From positions 71,968 to 135,967 of the forward strand of contig JACQFI010000008.1 of NCBI GenBank assembly GCA_016200135.1: 64,000 nt of DNA. The letters are read 5' to 3'. Position 1 is the stretch's first letter, and the number at the start of each line of letters is the position of its first letter. Source of the stretch: Planctomycetota bacterium. Lineage in GTDB: Bacteria > Planctomycetota > SZUA-567 > H5-PLA8. Below, in pieces: positions 11,677 through 19,556 of the stretch. Made by a program: the position numbers and the translations under genes. Below the pieces are notes generated by a model that was not told the origin of the DNA, did no database searches, and was given only the letters and a program-made list of their open reading frames with translations.

Positions 11677-12690
11677 TCACGCCATCGCCTCGCTGAGCGC
11701 CTGAAGCGAGGCGTCGTAGCGGTAGCCGATCGAACGGTGCCCGTCCTCGAACTCCTCGTAACGGTGCGGGATCTTGAGCTCCTTCAAACGCTTGCTGAAT
11801 ATCCGGCAGCCGTAGTGCAGGTTGAACTCGTCGCGCGTGCCGCAGTCCAGGAAGTAGAGCCTAAGCGAACGCAGCGCGCCGGCGTGGCGGTCCAGCAGGT
11901 ATACGGGATCATGCGCGAGCCAGCGCTGCCAGACCTCTTCGTTTAACTCACCCGTGAACGGATCGACGGGCAGGTCGAAGCCCAGCGGCGCCTGCGGATT
12001 GGGCGCGTAACACGCCGACATCGCGGCGATGTTCATGAAGTCGAAGAAGTCGCCGGGCCGCGGGCGGATCGCGGCCGGGTCCTTTAAGATCTTGGCCAGG
12101 TCTTTAAAGCGCGCGCAGGCGCGGAGGAACTTTGGGAAGTCCGGCTTGTAGCAGAGTTCGAAGTACTTGTCGCCGCTGTGGTCGGCGACGAGCCCGAAGA
12201 GTTCCGGGTGGCGCATGGCGCTAATGGTCGCGCCATAGCCGCCGGAGGACTTGCCCAGGATCGCGCGGTGCTCGCGGTTCGCGACGGTCCGGAAGTTCGC
12301 ATCCACGAAGGCTACAAGTTCCAGCAGACTCGCCGCATAGTTCCCGGTCGCGGACGAATCGATGTACTGCGAGCCGCCGTAACGCGTCATGCAGTCGGGG
12401 AGGACGAGGATCATCGGCCGAACTTTGCCTTGCGCGATCAGGCGATCCATGCGCTGCTGCAGGTTTTCGTCCCAGCAGGCCTCGTTGAGTTGCATCGCGC
12501 CGGTGCCGGTGTACCCCGCGAGCACGTACGCCACTGGATACCGCTGCGCACCCTGGTCGTAGCCCGGCGGCAGATAGACCGGCAGCCGCCGCACATGCGG
12601 ATCGCCGAGCGCGTTGCCGCGCAGGGCGGGGGACTCGAAGGTGCGCCAGTCGATGCGTCCAGACGGAAGGTTCGTGTTCATGGGCGGCAT
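11677..12690 (-). CDS. Putative esterase, alpha/beta hydrolase (esterase D / enterochelin esterase-like)
   Basis: Probable carboxylesterase of the Esterase (PF00756-type) family; the substrate is unknown. The nucleophile elbow is GKSSGG (GxSxG) near residue 145. Likely acid and base are the Asp in LDCGTRDEFNLHYG and the His in FEDGHRSIGYRYD near the C-terminus. Other family marks are YLPPGYD, YPVAYVLAGYTG and MILVLPDCMTRYGGSQY. No signal peptide is seen. Two starts nine bases apart (12,690 and 12,681) are possible, neither with a good ribosome site. Downstream it is convergent with kdpE. Confidence 0.85.
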   Translation of the reverse strand: MPPMNTNLPSGRIDWRTFESPALRGNALGDPHVRRLPVYLPPGYDQGAQRYPVAYVLAGYTGTGAMQLNEACWDENLQQRMDRLIAQGKVRPMILVLPDCMTRYGGSQYIDSSATGNYAASLLELVAFVDANFRTVANREHRAILGKSSGGYGATISAMRHPELFGLVADHSGDKYFELCYKPDFPKFLRACARFKDLAKILKDPAAIRPRPGDFFDFMNIAAMSACYAPNPQAPLGFDLPVDPFTGELNEEVWQRWLAHDPVYLLDRHAGALRSLRLYFLDCGTRDEFNLHYGCRIFSKRLKELKIPHRYEEFEDGHRSIGYRYDASLQALSEAMA

Positions 12691-12887
12691 TGTAGGGAGG
12701 ATACGCCATTTGGAAATGCAGGAATTGCGGCGGCTTCAGGATTTAGGCTTGGGGATTCAGGGTCTCGAATCGAGCGTGAATGGCCGTTCCAAAATCCTGC
12801 GTCCTGCCGCCTGAATCCTATCGCGCGCTTGCAACTGGGGCTGCCTTTGGTAGAAGTCGCTGCTCGAAGTGGTCTCCACACAGCGGT

Positions 12888-12973
12888 GGGTAGGTGGCCG
12901 AGCGGTCAATGGCAGCAGACTGTAAATCTGCCGACGAAAGTCTACGGGGGTTCAAATCCCTCCCTACCCACCA
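12888..12973 (+). tRNA. tRNA-Tyr (anticodon GUA)
   Basis: Acceptor GGGTAGG at 12,888-12,894 pairs with CCTACCC at 12,963-12,969, followed by discriminator A and an encoded CCA. The anticodon stem GCAGA/TCTGC holds loop CTGTAAA with GUA at 12,922-12,924. A long class II variable arm (GAC-GAAA-GTC) and T loop TTCAAAT are present, as expected for bacterial tRNA-Tyr. Its 3' end is the integration target of the adjacent mobile element, and the gene stays complete after integration. Confidence 0.95.
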
Positions 12974-14288
12974 TCTTATCACCTGCGTAAGCTAGTTCGC
13001 CGTCTTCTGTTAGGTCCGTGCCTTCTGCACCCACGGCCTTTTTGTACGGCGTCTGTATGGCGGGCGCGGGCAGGATCGCACGCCCAACCGCTTCTGTGAT
13101 CGCTTCCAACCTCGGCTGACGCGCACGGCCGTACACATTCATCGTGAGGTTGGGGCTTCCGTGTCGCGCCAAGTTCTGCGCCTCTTTCACCGAGGCGCCC
13201 GCGTCGAGTACCAGCGTCGTGTACGCCACGCGCAGCGCGTGAAAGTCCACCTTGCCGCGGCCGATGGTGCCGTCTTCCAACATCCCGACCGCCCAGCGAG
13301 TGAGCCCAACACGCTCCAGGTCCTTCTGCAGTGTGTTCGAACCTTCCCGCGACACGAACACAAGCGGGGTCTCTGAGTCTTGGCCCTTCGCCGCCTCTTC
13401 CAAACGCGCCACCAGTGAAGCGGGGAGGGGTTGGAATCCCGGCTTGCGGTTCTTAGTCCACGCGGGCTCCAGGTGAAGGCCGCCGCGCTGCGCGTCGAGG
13501 TGCTTCACGCGAAGGGCGCGCAGCTCGCCGGCGCGCAGCCCCGACACAAACGCCACCTCGTACCCTGCGCGGCGCCGCCTGCTGTATTTCGTGGCCTTCG
13601 GGCCGTCGAGACCCTCGAGGAAAAGGCGGATATCTTCCACGCTGAGCGCCCGGCGCTGCGTCTTCTTCGTCTGGTCGAACTGCGCAAGCCCTTCGAGCGG
13701 GTTCCGATCCAAAAGACCGCGCTCCACACACCAAGTACAAAACGCCTTAAGGCCGTCGAGGTAGTTGTTCTTGGTCTTGCCGGCGGCCGGCCCGAGCGCC
13801 TTGCCCTTGTCCTTGCCGGACGTCTTCACTTTTTGCAGTTTGATCAGCACGCGCTCGACGCGGGGCAGGCAGCCCTCCAGGTCGCGGAGCGTGTGCAGGC
13901 CCAGCGCCTTCCCCCAAAAGCGCAGGTAGAAAGCGCGCTTCTCGGCGTGCTTTGCGCCCCACGGGAAACCGTTCAGCCCGCCCTTGGCATTGCCCCACGC
14001 CATGAAGTCGGCGGCCACTTCCTCGAACGGGCGAATCCTGCCAAGGTCGGTGGATTTGAGCGGCTCTGTCCAGCCCACGCGCACGGCGTCGAACTGCGCC
14101 TGAACCTGCGTTGCCTTCAGAATCGTCTGCTTCTTGGCCTCGGCCGCGCCGCCCTCGATCGCGACACTCAAGCCCGTGCCGATGCGCCGGCGGCTCTTGA
14201 ACCCAAGCTTTTGCGGTCCCGTCCACTCCCTGTATTCAAATCTGAACACGGGCGGGTCGGTGCGTTCGTCAAGCCAGACGTGGGGCAA
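12942..14288 (-). CDS. int: Site-specific tyrosine recombinase (integrase) reading into attL and tRNA-Tyr
   Basis: Catalyses integration and excision of the element at tRNA-Tyr. Catalytic motifs: Arg in FVSGLRAGELRALRV, His-x-x-Arg in FHALRVAYTT, a His in NLARHGSPNLTM and nucleophile Tyr in NVYGRAR. A core-binding SAM-like domain lies at about residues 75-200. The start is TTG at 14,288 with GGAG 7 bases upstream. The last residues (MVGREGFEPP) are encoded by the antisense of the tRNA gene, and the stop lies inside the tRNA. In the excised circle the frame would continue into the frame now at 30,992-31,315. The tail after the catalytic Tyr is about 55 residues long in the integrated form. Confidence 0.93.
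   Translation of the reverse strand: MPHVWLDERTDPPVFRFEYREWTGPQKLGFKSRRRIGTGLSVAIEGGAAEAKKQTILKATQVQAQFDAVRVGWTEPLKSTDLGRIRPFEEVAADFMAWGNAKGGLNGFPWGAKHAEKRAFYLRFWGKALGLHTLRDLEGCLPRVERVLIKLQKVKTSGKDKGKALGPAAGKTKNNYLDGLKAFCTWCVERGLLDRNPLEGLAQFDQTKKTQRRALSVEDIRLFLEGLDGPKATKYSRRRRAGYEVAFVSGLRAGELRALRVKHLDAQRGGLHLEPAWTKNRKPGFQPLPASLVARLEEAAKGQDSETPLVFVSREGSNTLQKDLERVGLTRWAVGMLEDGTIGRGKVDFHALRVAYTTLVLDAGASVKEAQNLARHGSPNLTMNVYGRARQPRLEAITEAVGRAILPAPAIQTPYKKAVGAEGTDLTEDGELAYAGDKMVGREGFEPP
12947..12975 (+). repeat. attL core of the integrative element (29-bp direct repeat, copy 1)
   Basis: Starts GGGGTTCAAATCCCTCCC and ends CCACCATC, covering the T arm, acceptor 3' strand and CCA of tRNA-Tyr. An identical 29-base copy lies at 31,288-31,316. 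The flanks diverge on both sides, apart from a partial TTATC/ATTATC similarity just outside. Confidence 0.9.
13042..13060 (+). repeat. Candidate integrase arm-type site, left arm
   Basis: TTGTACGGCGTCTGTATGG, 66 bases inside the attL core. The same 19 bases with one change occur at 31,131-31,149, 138 bases inside the attR core, on the same strand. The placement on both arms suits arm-type binding sites. In protein it encodes part of IQTPYKK in the integrase tail. Confidence 0.5.
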
Positions 14289-14355
14289 GGTCAGTCTCCG
14301 AATACTCGATCTGTATTTTCCTTTGCCAACCCAAAAAGCAACCCGAAAGATTCAA

Positions 14356-15156
14356 CTATCCCGCTGAAACAGGGCGGGGGAGCATCGTCTTTGCCGGCCT
14401 CGGCACGGCCTGCGCTGCCCGCCAGGTCGCGGCCTCCGCTGCGCGCTTCGCCGCGCTCTCTTCGATGTGCTTGTGAATCGACTCCACAACCCAACGGCTG
14501 CGCCCCCCGAATGGCAGGGGTGGAGGCAGCTCGCCGCGGGCAACCATGCGCGTGATCGTCTTGGTGGACTTCACACCCAAGAGTTGGGCCAGCGCTTTCA
14601 CGTCCACCATGGCCTTGGGCGGCAACTCTGCGAGTGAGGTCAACACGCCCGAATCGGCGTGTGGCTTCTCGGCTTGGATCTGCACCGCTGGCCTTAGCCT
14701 CTTTGCTTTCACCGCCTGCCCGGCCTCTTTGGGCGTGGGTTCAGGTGCCGGTGGCGCTGGTGCATCAGGCGTTTTTGAGACTTCATCTAAAAGTCTAATA
14801 TTCGCCTGTGGTGGACTCGCGGCCGGCGGCGCCGGGGTCTCCGTGTCGCCAGCTTCCTGGGCTGGCAACGCCTGCTCGTCGGCCACGGCCAGGTCCTCGG
14901 CCGCGTAGTCCAGGTGCTTCTGTGGGATCCCAATACTCGGCGTTCGAACAATCAGGAGCACCGCCGCCGAATACTTCTCAGGGTTGCACTCTATAGCCTC
15001 CGGCTGGCTCGTCGCCGCACCCAAGGCACGCACAACTAGCGCAGGCGTGGGGGCCGGGTACAACGAAGCCAAATTTTTTAAGAGCGTCTCGCCGGGCAGA
15101 TTTCGATCACGCAGTACGGCCGCGAAGGCGCACCAGGGGTTTTTGAACGTGTGCAT
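14356..15156 (-). CDS. HTH DNA-binding protein (AlpA/excisionase-like C-terminal domain)
   Basis: 266 residues. The N-terminal 90 residues are a helical region of unknown type, followed by a Pro/Ala-rich linker (about 95-170). A MerR/AlpA-like helix-turn-helix lies at about 185-240: VDVKALAQLLGVKSTKTITR, then MVARGELPPPLPFGGRSRW and VVESIHKHIEES. Such domains act as excisionases or regulators beside integrases, and this gene sits just upstream of int. The ATG at 15,156 is chosen because the earlier in-frame start overlaps the preceding gene. It starts 2 bases after the preceding stop, so they are co-transcribed. Confidence 0.65.
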   Translation of the reverse strand: MHTFKNPWCAFAAVLRDRNLPGETLLKNLASLYPAPTPALVVRALGAATSQPEAIECNPEKYSAAVLLIVRTPSIGIPQKHLDYAAEDLAVADEQALPAQEAGDTETPAPPAASPPQANIRLLDEVSKTPDAPAPPAPEPTPKEAGQAVKAKRLRPAVQIQAEKPHADSGVLTSLAELPPKAMVDVKALAQLLGVKSTKTITRMVARGELPPPLPFGGRSRWVVESIHKHIEESAAKRAAEAATWRAAQAVPRPAKTMLPRPVSAG

Positions 15157-15158
15157 GG

Positions 15159-15878
15159 TTAGGCCACCTCGGCGTTCACGGGTTGGGGGGAGCTTTCGAA
15201 GGGAGCGCATAGATCAAAGTCTTCTCGCTCCGCACCGTCGCCGTTGTCGTTGTCGTTCGATTTTGAGGCTGCTTCAGAGAACGGCGCCGCAGGCGCGGCC
15301 GTAACGGCCGTTAAAACGGCCGTCGCTTCGCTCCCGTTTTCTTTAATTCTGTTTTCTACTTCTACTTCTACTTCTACTTCTGTAGTAGAAGGCCGGGCAG
15401 CGCCATGACCACTGATCGCCGCTCGCCTACCCGGTCGCTGTCCGTTTCGTGGGCACGCGGCGGGCACCTGCTGCCCGTCGCCTGCCGGTTGACTGCCGGT
15501 TAAGTGCCGTTTCACCCACCCTATCTTGTTCGAGGTAAGGACTTCGAGGCCGCGCTGCACTTCCTTGAATGGGCGATTTACGAGGCCGGCTAACTCCTCC
15601 ACCGTGAACGGGTCGCCGGATTCCGTGCCGTTATGGGTCAACCAACCATTCCGCCTTACTTCCTTGGTCTGTTTCTGCCGGCTCACCAACGCCAAAAGAA
15701 GATGATGCAGGCCGTAGATCGCTGCGCCGTCCGGCATCGACAACAGTAAATTAAGCTTGGTTGTCCCCTCGTTCGGGACCAGAAACCACTTGAGCGCGCC
15801 CAGCTCGCGGGACTTATTGTTCTCGAATTGGTCCCAATTCGTGATCTGGTAGACGCACTGCGAGGCCGTGGCAATCAT
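15159..15878 (-). CDS. Phage replication-initiation-like protein
   Basis: 239 residues. Residues 1-115 (YQITNWDQFENNKSRELGAL, then KWFLVPNEG, LLLSMPDGAAIYGLHHLLLA and FTVEELAGLVNRPFKEVQRG) look like the winged-helix N-domain of phage replisome organiser or DnaD-like proteins. The C-terminal half is low complexity, with an EVEVEVEVE run from a 6-base DNA repeat and acidic Asn/Asp stretches. It overlaps the preceding gene by 4 bases (ATGA). The role in replication is inferred from family resemblance and position, not from a catalytic motif. Confidence 0.6.
   Translation of the reverse strand: MIATASQCVYQITNWDQFENNKSRELGALKWFLVPNEGTTKLNLLLSMPDGAAIYGLHHLLLALVSRQKQTKEVRRNGWLTHNGTESGDPFTVEELAGLVNRPFKEVQRGLEVLTSNKIGWVKRHLTGSQPAGDGQQVPAACPRNGQRPGRRAAISGHGAARPSTTEVEVEVEVENRIKENGSEATAVLTAVTAAPAAPFSEAASKSNDNDNGDGAEREDFDLCAPFESSPQPVNAEVA
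15355..15381. repeat. Hexanucleotide tandem repeat TCTACT within a CDS
   Basis: Four and a half copies of TCTACT. On the coding strand it encodes alternating Glu-Val. Copy-number change would be in frame, altering only linker length. Confidence 0.85.
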
Positions 15879-16312
15879 ATTGCCACCGCCTGCGCGGCGG
15901 GTGCGCTGCTCGATGGTCGAGCGCCTTCAGGAACCACCCAAACAACAGTGATGCGCGAGCGTGATCTTGGAGCGGTGGCGCGGCTCGTGCCGTGCATCGC
16001 CAAGCCTGCCCGCTCGGCGGCGGCGCGAATATAAGTACCAGTCCACGCGGGGATCTGTTGGATTCCCATACGCCAGCGCCAATCGTTAAAGGCAAGTCCG
16101 GTTGGTGACGCAAAGACGGCGGCAACGAAGAGTTGCCCAAGTTCATGAACCGTTGGAGGAAGGGGCTCGCCGAATAGCGAGGGCTGCGCGCTGAAAATCA
16201 TCGGCGCGTGGGGATCTGGATTTTGCTTGCGCGTCCCGTGCTTTGCGCTGGAAGGGCGCGCGCTTTTTACGCTGCCTTCTTGAAAAAGTTCATCCGACGG
16301 TGTAGGCTGCAT
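15875..16312 (-). CDS. Hypothetical element-encoded protein
   Basis: 145 residues, not recognised. It contains a W-rich core (FNDWRWRMGIQQIPAWTGTYIRAAAERAGL) that may be a small helical DNA-binding domain, and a Ser/Ala-rich C-terminus ending in TVVWVVPEG and a tail. A GGAG lies upstream of the ATG. The stop overlaps the next gene's start by 4 bases, so it belongs to the replication-integration operon. Confidence 0.6.
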   Translation of the reverse strand: MQPTPSDELFQEGSVKSARPSSAKHGTRKQNPDPHAPMIFSAQPSLFGEPLPPTVHELGQLFVAAVFASPTGLAFNDWRWRMGIQQIPAWTGTYIRAAAERAGLAMHGTSRATAPRSRSRITVVWVVPEGARPSSSAPAAQAVAI

Positions 16313-16352
16313 TTTGTTCTCCGCGCCCCGCGTCCACCTCGTCAGTGGCCGG

Positions 16353-16376
16353 GGTTTCTTTATTTCTAAAGAAACC
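16353..16376. other. Perfect 10-bp stem-loop upstream of the 16,312 gene
   Basis: GGTTTCTTTA and TAAAGAAACC are separated by TTTC. It lies between the small HTH gene and the next gene of the same operon. It could be a processing site, attenuator or operator; there is no following T-run on the minus strand. Confidence 0.45.
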
Positions 16377-16424
16377 TCCGGAGCAGGGCATCTTGCGCCG
16401 CCCTCCGCGGCGCGGGTTCACTCG

Positions 16425-16634
16425 TTACGCGCTGGCGCGTGCCAGCGCGATCTCTGCATTGGGCGTCCGGATCTTGTCGAGGTACTCGCGGCGCATCCGC
16501 CACATCCCACCAAGCCGGTACACGCCCGGCAGCTTGCCCTGCGCTGCAAGTACACGCAGCGCCGATGCGCTCATGCCCGTCACCTTGGCTACCTGGGTGA
16601 GTTTCAGGTCCGGACCACCAGCCGCGTTCTTCAT
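16425..16634 (-). CDS. Small HTH regulator (AlpA/excisionase-like)
   Basis: 69 residues. Nearly the whole protein is one helix-turn-helix of the MerR/AlpA type: LTQVAKVTGMSASALRVLAA, QGKLPGVYRLGGMWRMRREY and LDKI. A strong AAGGAGG ribosome site sits 8 bases before the ATG. It is the first gene of the operon that ends with int, and its upstream region contains repeated CGAACTATCG-like motifs, so it is a good candidate for an autoregulator or excisionase. Confidence 0.75.
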   Translation of the reverse strand: MKNAAGGPDLKLTQVAKVTGMSASALRVLAAQGKLPGVYRLGGMWRMRREYLDKIRTPNAEIALARASA

Positions 16635-16687
16635 AGGCGAGCCTCCTTGTGCTCGGGGAATGGGTGAGACTGCTCACACACTCATTT

Positions 16688-16760
16688 CGAACTATCGTAG
16701 CCAACCCCCGAACGGGTTTAGTTGATCGGGCGTAGTTCGCACATCTAGCGACTATCGCAC
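16688..16760 (-). promoter_or_regulatory. Candidate operator region of the integrase operon
   Basis: Three related motifs sit in an AT-richer 254-base gap: CGAACTATCGTAG (16,688), CGTAGTTCGCAC (16,731, inverted) and GCGACTATCGCAC (16,748). Spacing and orientation suggest binding sites for one regulator upstream of the gene starting at 16,634. No firm -35/-10 pair was found. Confidence 0.4.
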
Positions 16761-16815
16761 ATTCTAACTTTATGAGAGTTGGCGTGTTGTGTGATCGAAA
16801 CTATTTTTCAAATCC

Positions 16816-16858
16816 AATAAAGCGCCCCGCCGTTGCGCGAGAACGCAGCCGGCGGGGC
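16816..16858 (-). terminator. Rho-independent terminator after the SSB-tailed protein gene
   Basis: A perfect 9-bp stem (GCCCCGCCG at 16,824-16,832 with CGGCGGGGC at 16,850-16,858), followed on the minus strand by GCTTTATT. It separates the 18.3-16.9 kb operon from the integrase operon. Confidence 0.65.
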
Positions 16859-16888
16859 AGTAGGCGGCAGGCTCCAGCCCACCGAATC

Positions 16889-17530
16889 TTAAAACGGTAT
16901 CTCATCCTGCGCCGGGCCGTCGCCCTCGGGCGCGTCCTGCGCCGCGTCCTCCACGGCCACCAGCTTGAAGCTGGTCACGCCGCTGGTGGGGTTTCTCACG
17001 GGGTGGTACCTGAGCAGCGCCGGCGAGGCCAATCCGCAGCGTTCCTTGGCAGCCCGCGCTATGGGGCTCTCCCAAGTCCACATGCGCTCTCCGCTGTCGA
17101 GCTGGATCAGGAAAACGGTGCGCCCGTTACTGGCCTGTTCCTTCACCTCCACAATCCGCGCCGTGATGGACTGGCCCACAGGCGAGCTCGAGCTGGGGCT
17201 ATCTGGTGCGGTGGTGCGCGGCGCGTCCGCGTCAACGCGTATGCCGGGTACCTGGCGCCCTTGAAACTCGACTTGGCGAACCACGAACACAACCATCTTG
17301 CCCACCCATTCTGCGCTCTCGTCTCCGTAGAGCCCAGCCAGGGCGCGAGCATTGGAAGCGTTCAGTGTTAAAAGCTTGGCGGACTCCCTGAACGCCAGCT
17401 CCAGGCGCTTCCTGCCGTCGAGGTCCTTCTGCTGCACGCTCTTGATTGTAAAAACCACACGCCCGCGCCCCTGTAGTTCTTCGGCGCGCAGGTACTTCCC
17501 ACTCGCATACGTTGCGGATACTGATGCCAT
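16889..17530 (-). CDS. Phage-type DNA-metabolism protein with SSB-like C-terminal tail
   Basis: 213 residues. Residues 1-100 match a phage family I recognise by pattern: SGKYLRAEELQGRGRVVFTI, AKLLTLNASNARALAGLYGD, WVGKMVVFVVRQVEFQG and VPGIRVD. A second beta-rich segment follows (QSITARIVEVKEQASNGRTV), then an acidic linker ending in DEIPF. The last residues copy the SSB tail (D-D-[DI]-P-F) that docks RecQ, PriA and other partners. A single-stranded-DNA-binding role in element replication is inferred. The start at 17,530 is chosen over 17,536 because GGAGG then sits 8 bases away. Confidence 0.65.
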   Translation of the reverse strand: MASVSATYASGKYLRAEELQGRGRVVFTIKSVQQKDLDGRKRLELAFRESAKLLTLNASNARALAGLYGDESAEWVGKMVVFVVRQVEFQGRQVPGIRVDADAPRTTAPDSPSSSSPVGQSITARIVEVKEQASNGRTVFLIQLDSGERMWTWESPIARAAKERCGLASPALLRYHPVRNPTSGVTSFKLVAVEDAAQDAPEGDGPAQDEIPF

Positions 17531-17561
17531 GTTCATTTCCTCCCGTGGTTTGGTTTCAGGG

Positions 17562-18338
17562 TTACGCGGCTTCGCGTCGGTCTTGGTGGTCGTCGTCGGC
17601 CTCGGGCATCCACTGGTCGGCGATCCGTTCGAAGCACTCCTGTAGCGCCTCTTCGTTCCCATAGAACCCCATCACGCGCAGCGACAAGCTACGAATGACT
17701 TGGCGCCTGAACTTCCAATCGCAGAGCACCGCCAAATCCAAGAACGTGTAGGTGTGGGACGGCGCCCAAAACTCGCCGTCGGCAATGGCCTTGGCCGCTC
17801 GAAGAATATCAAGGCGTAGCTTCTGGCACTCGATGGCCGCCCGGCCGGTCTTGCCGGTCCGCCAACTCTCGGGCTTACGTTCCAGGTGGGCCAGGCCGGC
17901 CTCCAGTTCAACGCGCTTCGCGTTGTACCTACTGACGTCGTACCTCGGTTCGCCCTTCTGTCGGCGTGCCTTGCGCACCAACAGGGGGAACTCCTGCGGC
18001 ATCAAGCGTGCGATGGGTAGGAACGCCTCGACCTCTTGAATGTACGCCGTATTCCGCGTCGGGAGGCCAAGGCGCAGGCGCGCATGGTCGGAAGTCTTCC
18101 AACCCTGAAGATCCTGCACGGGCGCCTCCAGCCCAGCACATGGGCAGAGTTGCAGGGGCACGGCCTCGGGGTGGGCGCGGTGGGCGCGGGCGAAAGCCTG
18201 CATGCGCCCCAGCTTCGCCTCGATCGCGGGCCGGGCGTCGGGGTGCTGCCGCTCCAGGTCCGGGTGCTGGTTAAGGAAAAACAGCATCCGGTGCAGCCTG
18301 CGGACGTACACCTGTGGGTCGATCTGCTGCTGTTCCAT
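17562..18338 (-). CDS. Hypothetical element-encoded protein
   Basis: 258 residues, mostly helical, not recognised. Noted features are a Cys pair (LQLCPCAGLEAP), basic patches (LLVRKARRQKGEPRYDVSRY) and an acidic/basic tail. GAGGAGGA stands just before the ATG at 18,338; a longer in-frame start lacks a ribosome site. It is followed 31 bases later by the SSB-tailed gene and may be cotranscribed with it, which hints at DNA metabolism but no more. Confidence 0.6.
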   Translation of the reverse strand: MEQQQIDPQVYVRRLHRMLFFLNQHPDLERQHPDARPAIEAKLGRMQAFARAHRAHPEAVPLQLCPCAGLEAPVQDLQGWKTSDHARLRLGLPTRNTAYIQEVEAFLPIARLMPQEFPLLVRKARRQKGEPRYDVSRYNAKRVELEAGLAHLERKPESWRTGKTGRAAIECQKLRLDILRAAKAIADGEFWAPSHTYTFLDLAVLCDWKFRRQVIRSLSLRVMGFYGNEEALQECFERIADQWMPEADDDHQDRREAA

Positions 18339-18393
18339 CGGTAGTCCTCCTCTCGTCGTCCTTGGAATTGGTGACTTACGCAACCTGCCAACC

Positions 18394-18765
18394 TCACGCG
18401 GCCGGCGGGCGGTTCTCCAGGTGCAGCACGCGGGCCACGCGCTGCCGGGCTGGGTTGACGCGCCGCGCCGCTTCAGCCTGCGCCTGAATCCGTTCCAGGG
18501 TCGCGGCCAGCCAGGCGGCCTCTTCCTCGATCTCCGCCTTTGTGGGCTCGGGCTCGCCGGTGGGTTCGATCGCGTCCAGCCACGCCTCGAAGTCCGCGTC
18601 GACGCTGGACGCCGAAAGCGGCGCGGCCGGTTCGACGCGGGCCACCTTCAGGCTCTTAATGCCCTGGCGCGCCAGGTCCTCCGCCGCGGCCTTCGTGCCG
18701 GCGTCGACGGAGACGTGCCCGCGGTCGCTGCCTTCCCGGTCGGTAAAGTGAATGTTCCACGTCAT
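18394..18765 (-). CDS. Hypothetical element-encoded protein
   Basis: 123 residues from an ATG at 18,765 with GAGGGAGGGG upstream. The N-terminal 45 residues (MTWNIHFTDREGSDRGHVSV...) look like a small beta-alpha domain; the C-terminal half is an acidic then basic helix (EIEEEAAWLAATLERIQAQA). No known domain is seen. It sits in the same minus-strand run as its neighbours. Confidence 0.6.
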   Translation of the reverse strand: MTWNIHFTDREGSDRGHVSVDAGTKAAAEDLARQGIKSLKVARVEPAAPLSASSVDADFEAWLDAIEPTGEPEPTKAEIEEEAAWLAATLERIQAQAEAARRVNPARQRVARVLHLENRPPAA

Positions 18766-18797
18766 GGCTTGCCCCTCCCTCGTTTGGTTCGGTTCCT

Positions 18798-19100
18798 TCA
18801 GCCGGCGCGTTCGCGCCTGAGCCGTGCGAAGAAACGATCGCGCTTCCCGGCCTGCCATCGCGCCGCCCGCTCCAGCTCGCACCGCTTCATTTCAGAACAC
18901 CACGGGCGAATCTTGTTGAGTATCTGGCCCAACGCCCGCGCCTGCTTGTGGCTCAATGCGGCGCGGTCCTGGCGCATGCGTGCAAGCGTCAGGATGAATC
19001 CCGCCTCCCACTTGGTGAAGTTCGGGAAGGCCGAAACACTGAGCGTGTAGATCGCGCTCGCTTGGGCTTTGGTTATGCGAGGTTGGGTCGTGTTCGTCAT
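18798..19100 (-). CDS. Hypothetical element-encoded protein, first gene of the minus-strand early block
   Basis: 100 residues, basic, helical: TKAQASAIYTLSVSAFPNFT, then KWEAGFILTLARMRQDRAAL and a basic tail RFFARLRRERAG. It could be a small nucleic-acid-binding protein, but no family is recognised. It starts at the edge of the divergent promoter region with TTGACA about 35 bases upstream on its strand. Confidence 0.55.
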   Translation of the reverse strand: MTNTTQPRITKAQASAIYTLSVSAFPNFTKWEAGFILTLARMRQDRAALSHKQARALGQILNKIRPWCSEMKRCELERAARWQAGKRDRFFARLRRERAG

Positions 19101-19223
19101 GGTTGGACCTTACCCTATTCCTGTTTCGTCTGTCAAATCTGAATGAGGGGATTTAGACATTTTCTTTTGTCTGCTTTATCAAAATGTGGTACGTTCAGCG
19201 GTTAAGGAGGTAGAAAATTTCGC
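19101..19223. promoter_or_regulatory. Divergent promoter/operator region of the element
   Basis: An AT-rich gap between divergent gene blocks. On the minus strand TTGACA lies about 35 bases before the 19,100 start. On the plus strand TTAGAC and TTATCA are 17 bases apart. An interrupted palindrome AGACA-TTTTCTTT-TGTCT overlaps the plus -35 and could be a repressor site. This is a likely control point of the element. Confidence 0.5.
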
Positions 19224-19454
19224 ATGGGGTCTAAAAAGCATGGGCTCGCCGGGCGGCCTTCCAATAATCCTGAAGGGCGCAAGCCTGTCCTTGGGGAGCC
19301 CGACTCACAAAAAACGGTGTTCGCTCGGCTAGATAAGGATTCCGCTAAGACGTTGGATGGACTAAAGAAACTCTGGCAGGCTGATACGTCCGCAACGATC
19401 CGGCGTTCAATCAATGAAACCGGCGAGCGCCACGGCGTGAAGGGGAAGGGGTAA
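19224..19454 (+). CDS. Small ribbon-helix-helix-like protein
   Basis: 76 residues. The N-terminus is basic and Gly/Pro-rich (MGSKKHGLAGRPSNNPEGRK). The C-terminal half (KTVFARLDKDSAKTLDGLKK, LWQADTSATIRRSINETG) has the strand-helix-helix rhythm of CopG/Arc-type repressors. AAGGAGGT lies 12 bases upstream. As the first gene of the plus-strand block beside a palindromic promoter, it is a plausible repressor of the divergent region. Confidence 0.55.
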   Translation: MGSKKHGLAGRPSNNPEGRKPVLGEPDSQKTVFARLDKDSAKTLDGLKKLWQADTSATIRRSINETGERHGVKGKG

Positions 19455-19475
19455 ACTTTTAGAGGAGGTTTTGCA

Positions 19476-19523
19476 ATGACGAATGAATTACGCAGGGCAC
19501 GCGCCGCCACGCGCCCGGCGTGA
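19476..19523 (+). CDS. 15-residue peptide ORF with perfect ribosome site
   Basis: MTNELRRARAATRPA, preceded by AGGAGG at 7 bases. It is too short to predict function. It may be a leader peptide coupling translation to the following small membrane protein gene, or chance. The Arg-rich composition is notable. Confidence 0.35.
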   Translation: MTNELRRARAATRPA

Positions 19524-19556
19524 AGCCAAAGGCCGGAACGTAGGGAGGTCCGCCAA

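Noticed and set aside
12678..12990. Open frames overlapping tRNA-Tyr and the esterase start
   Set aside because: They cross a tRNA gene and show no coding features.
15355..15381. Possible CRISPR-like or phase-variable repeat
   Set aside because: A simple 6-base tandem repeat inside a CDS; unit length keeps the frame, and there are no spacers. No CRISPR array was found anywhere in the window.
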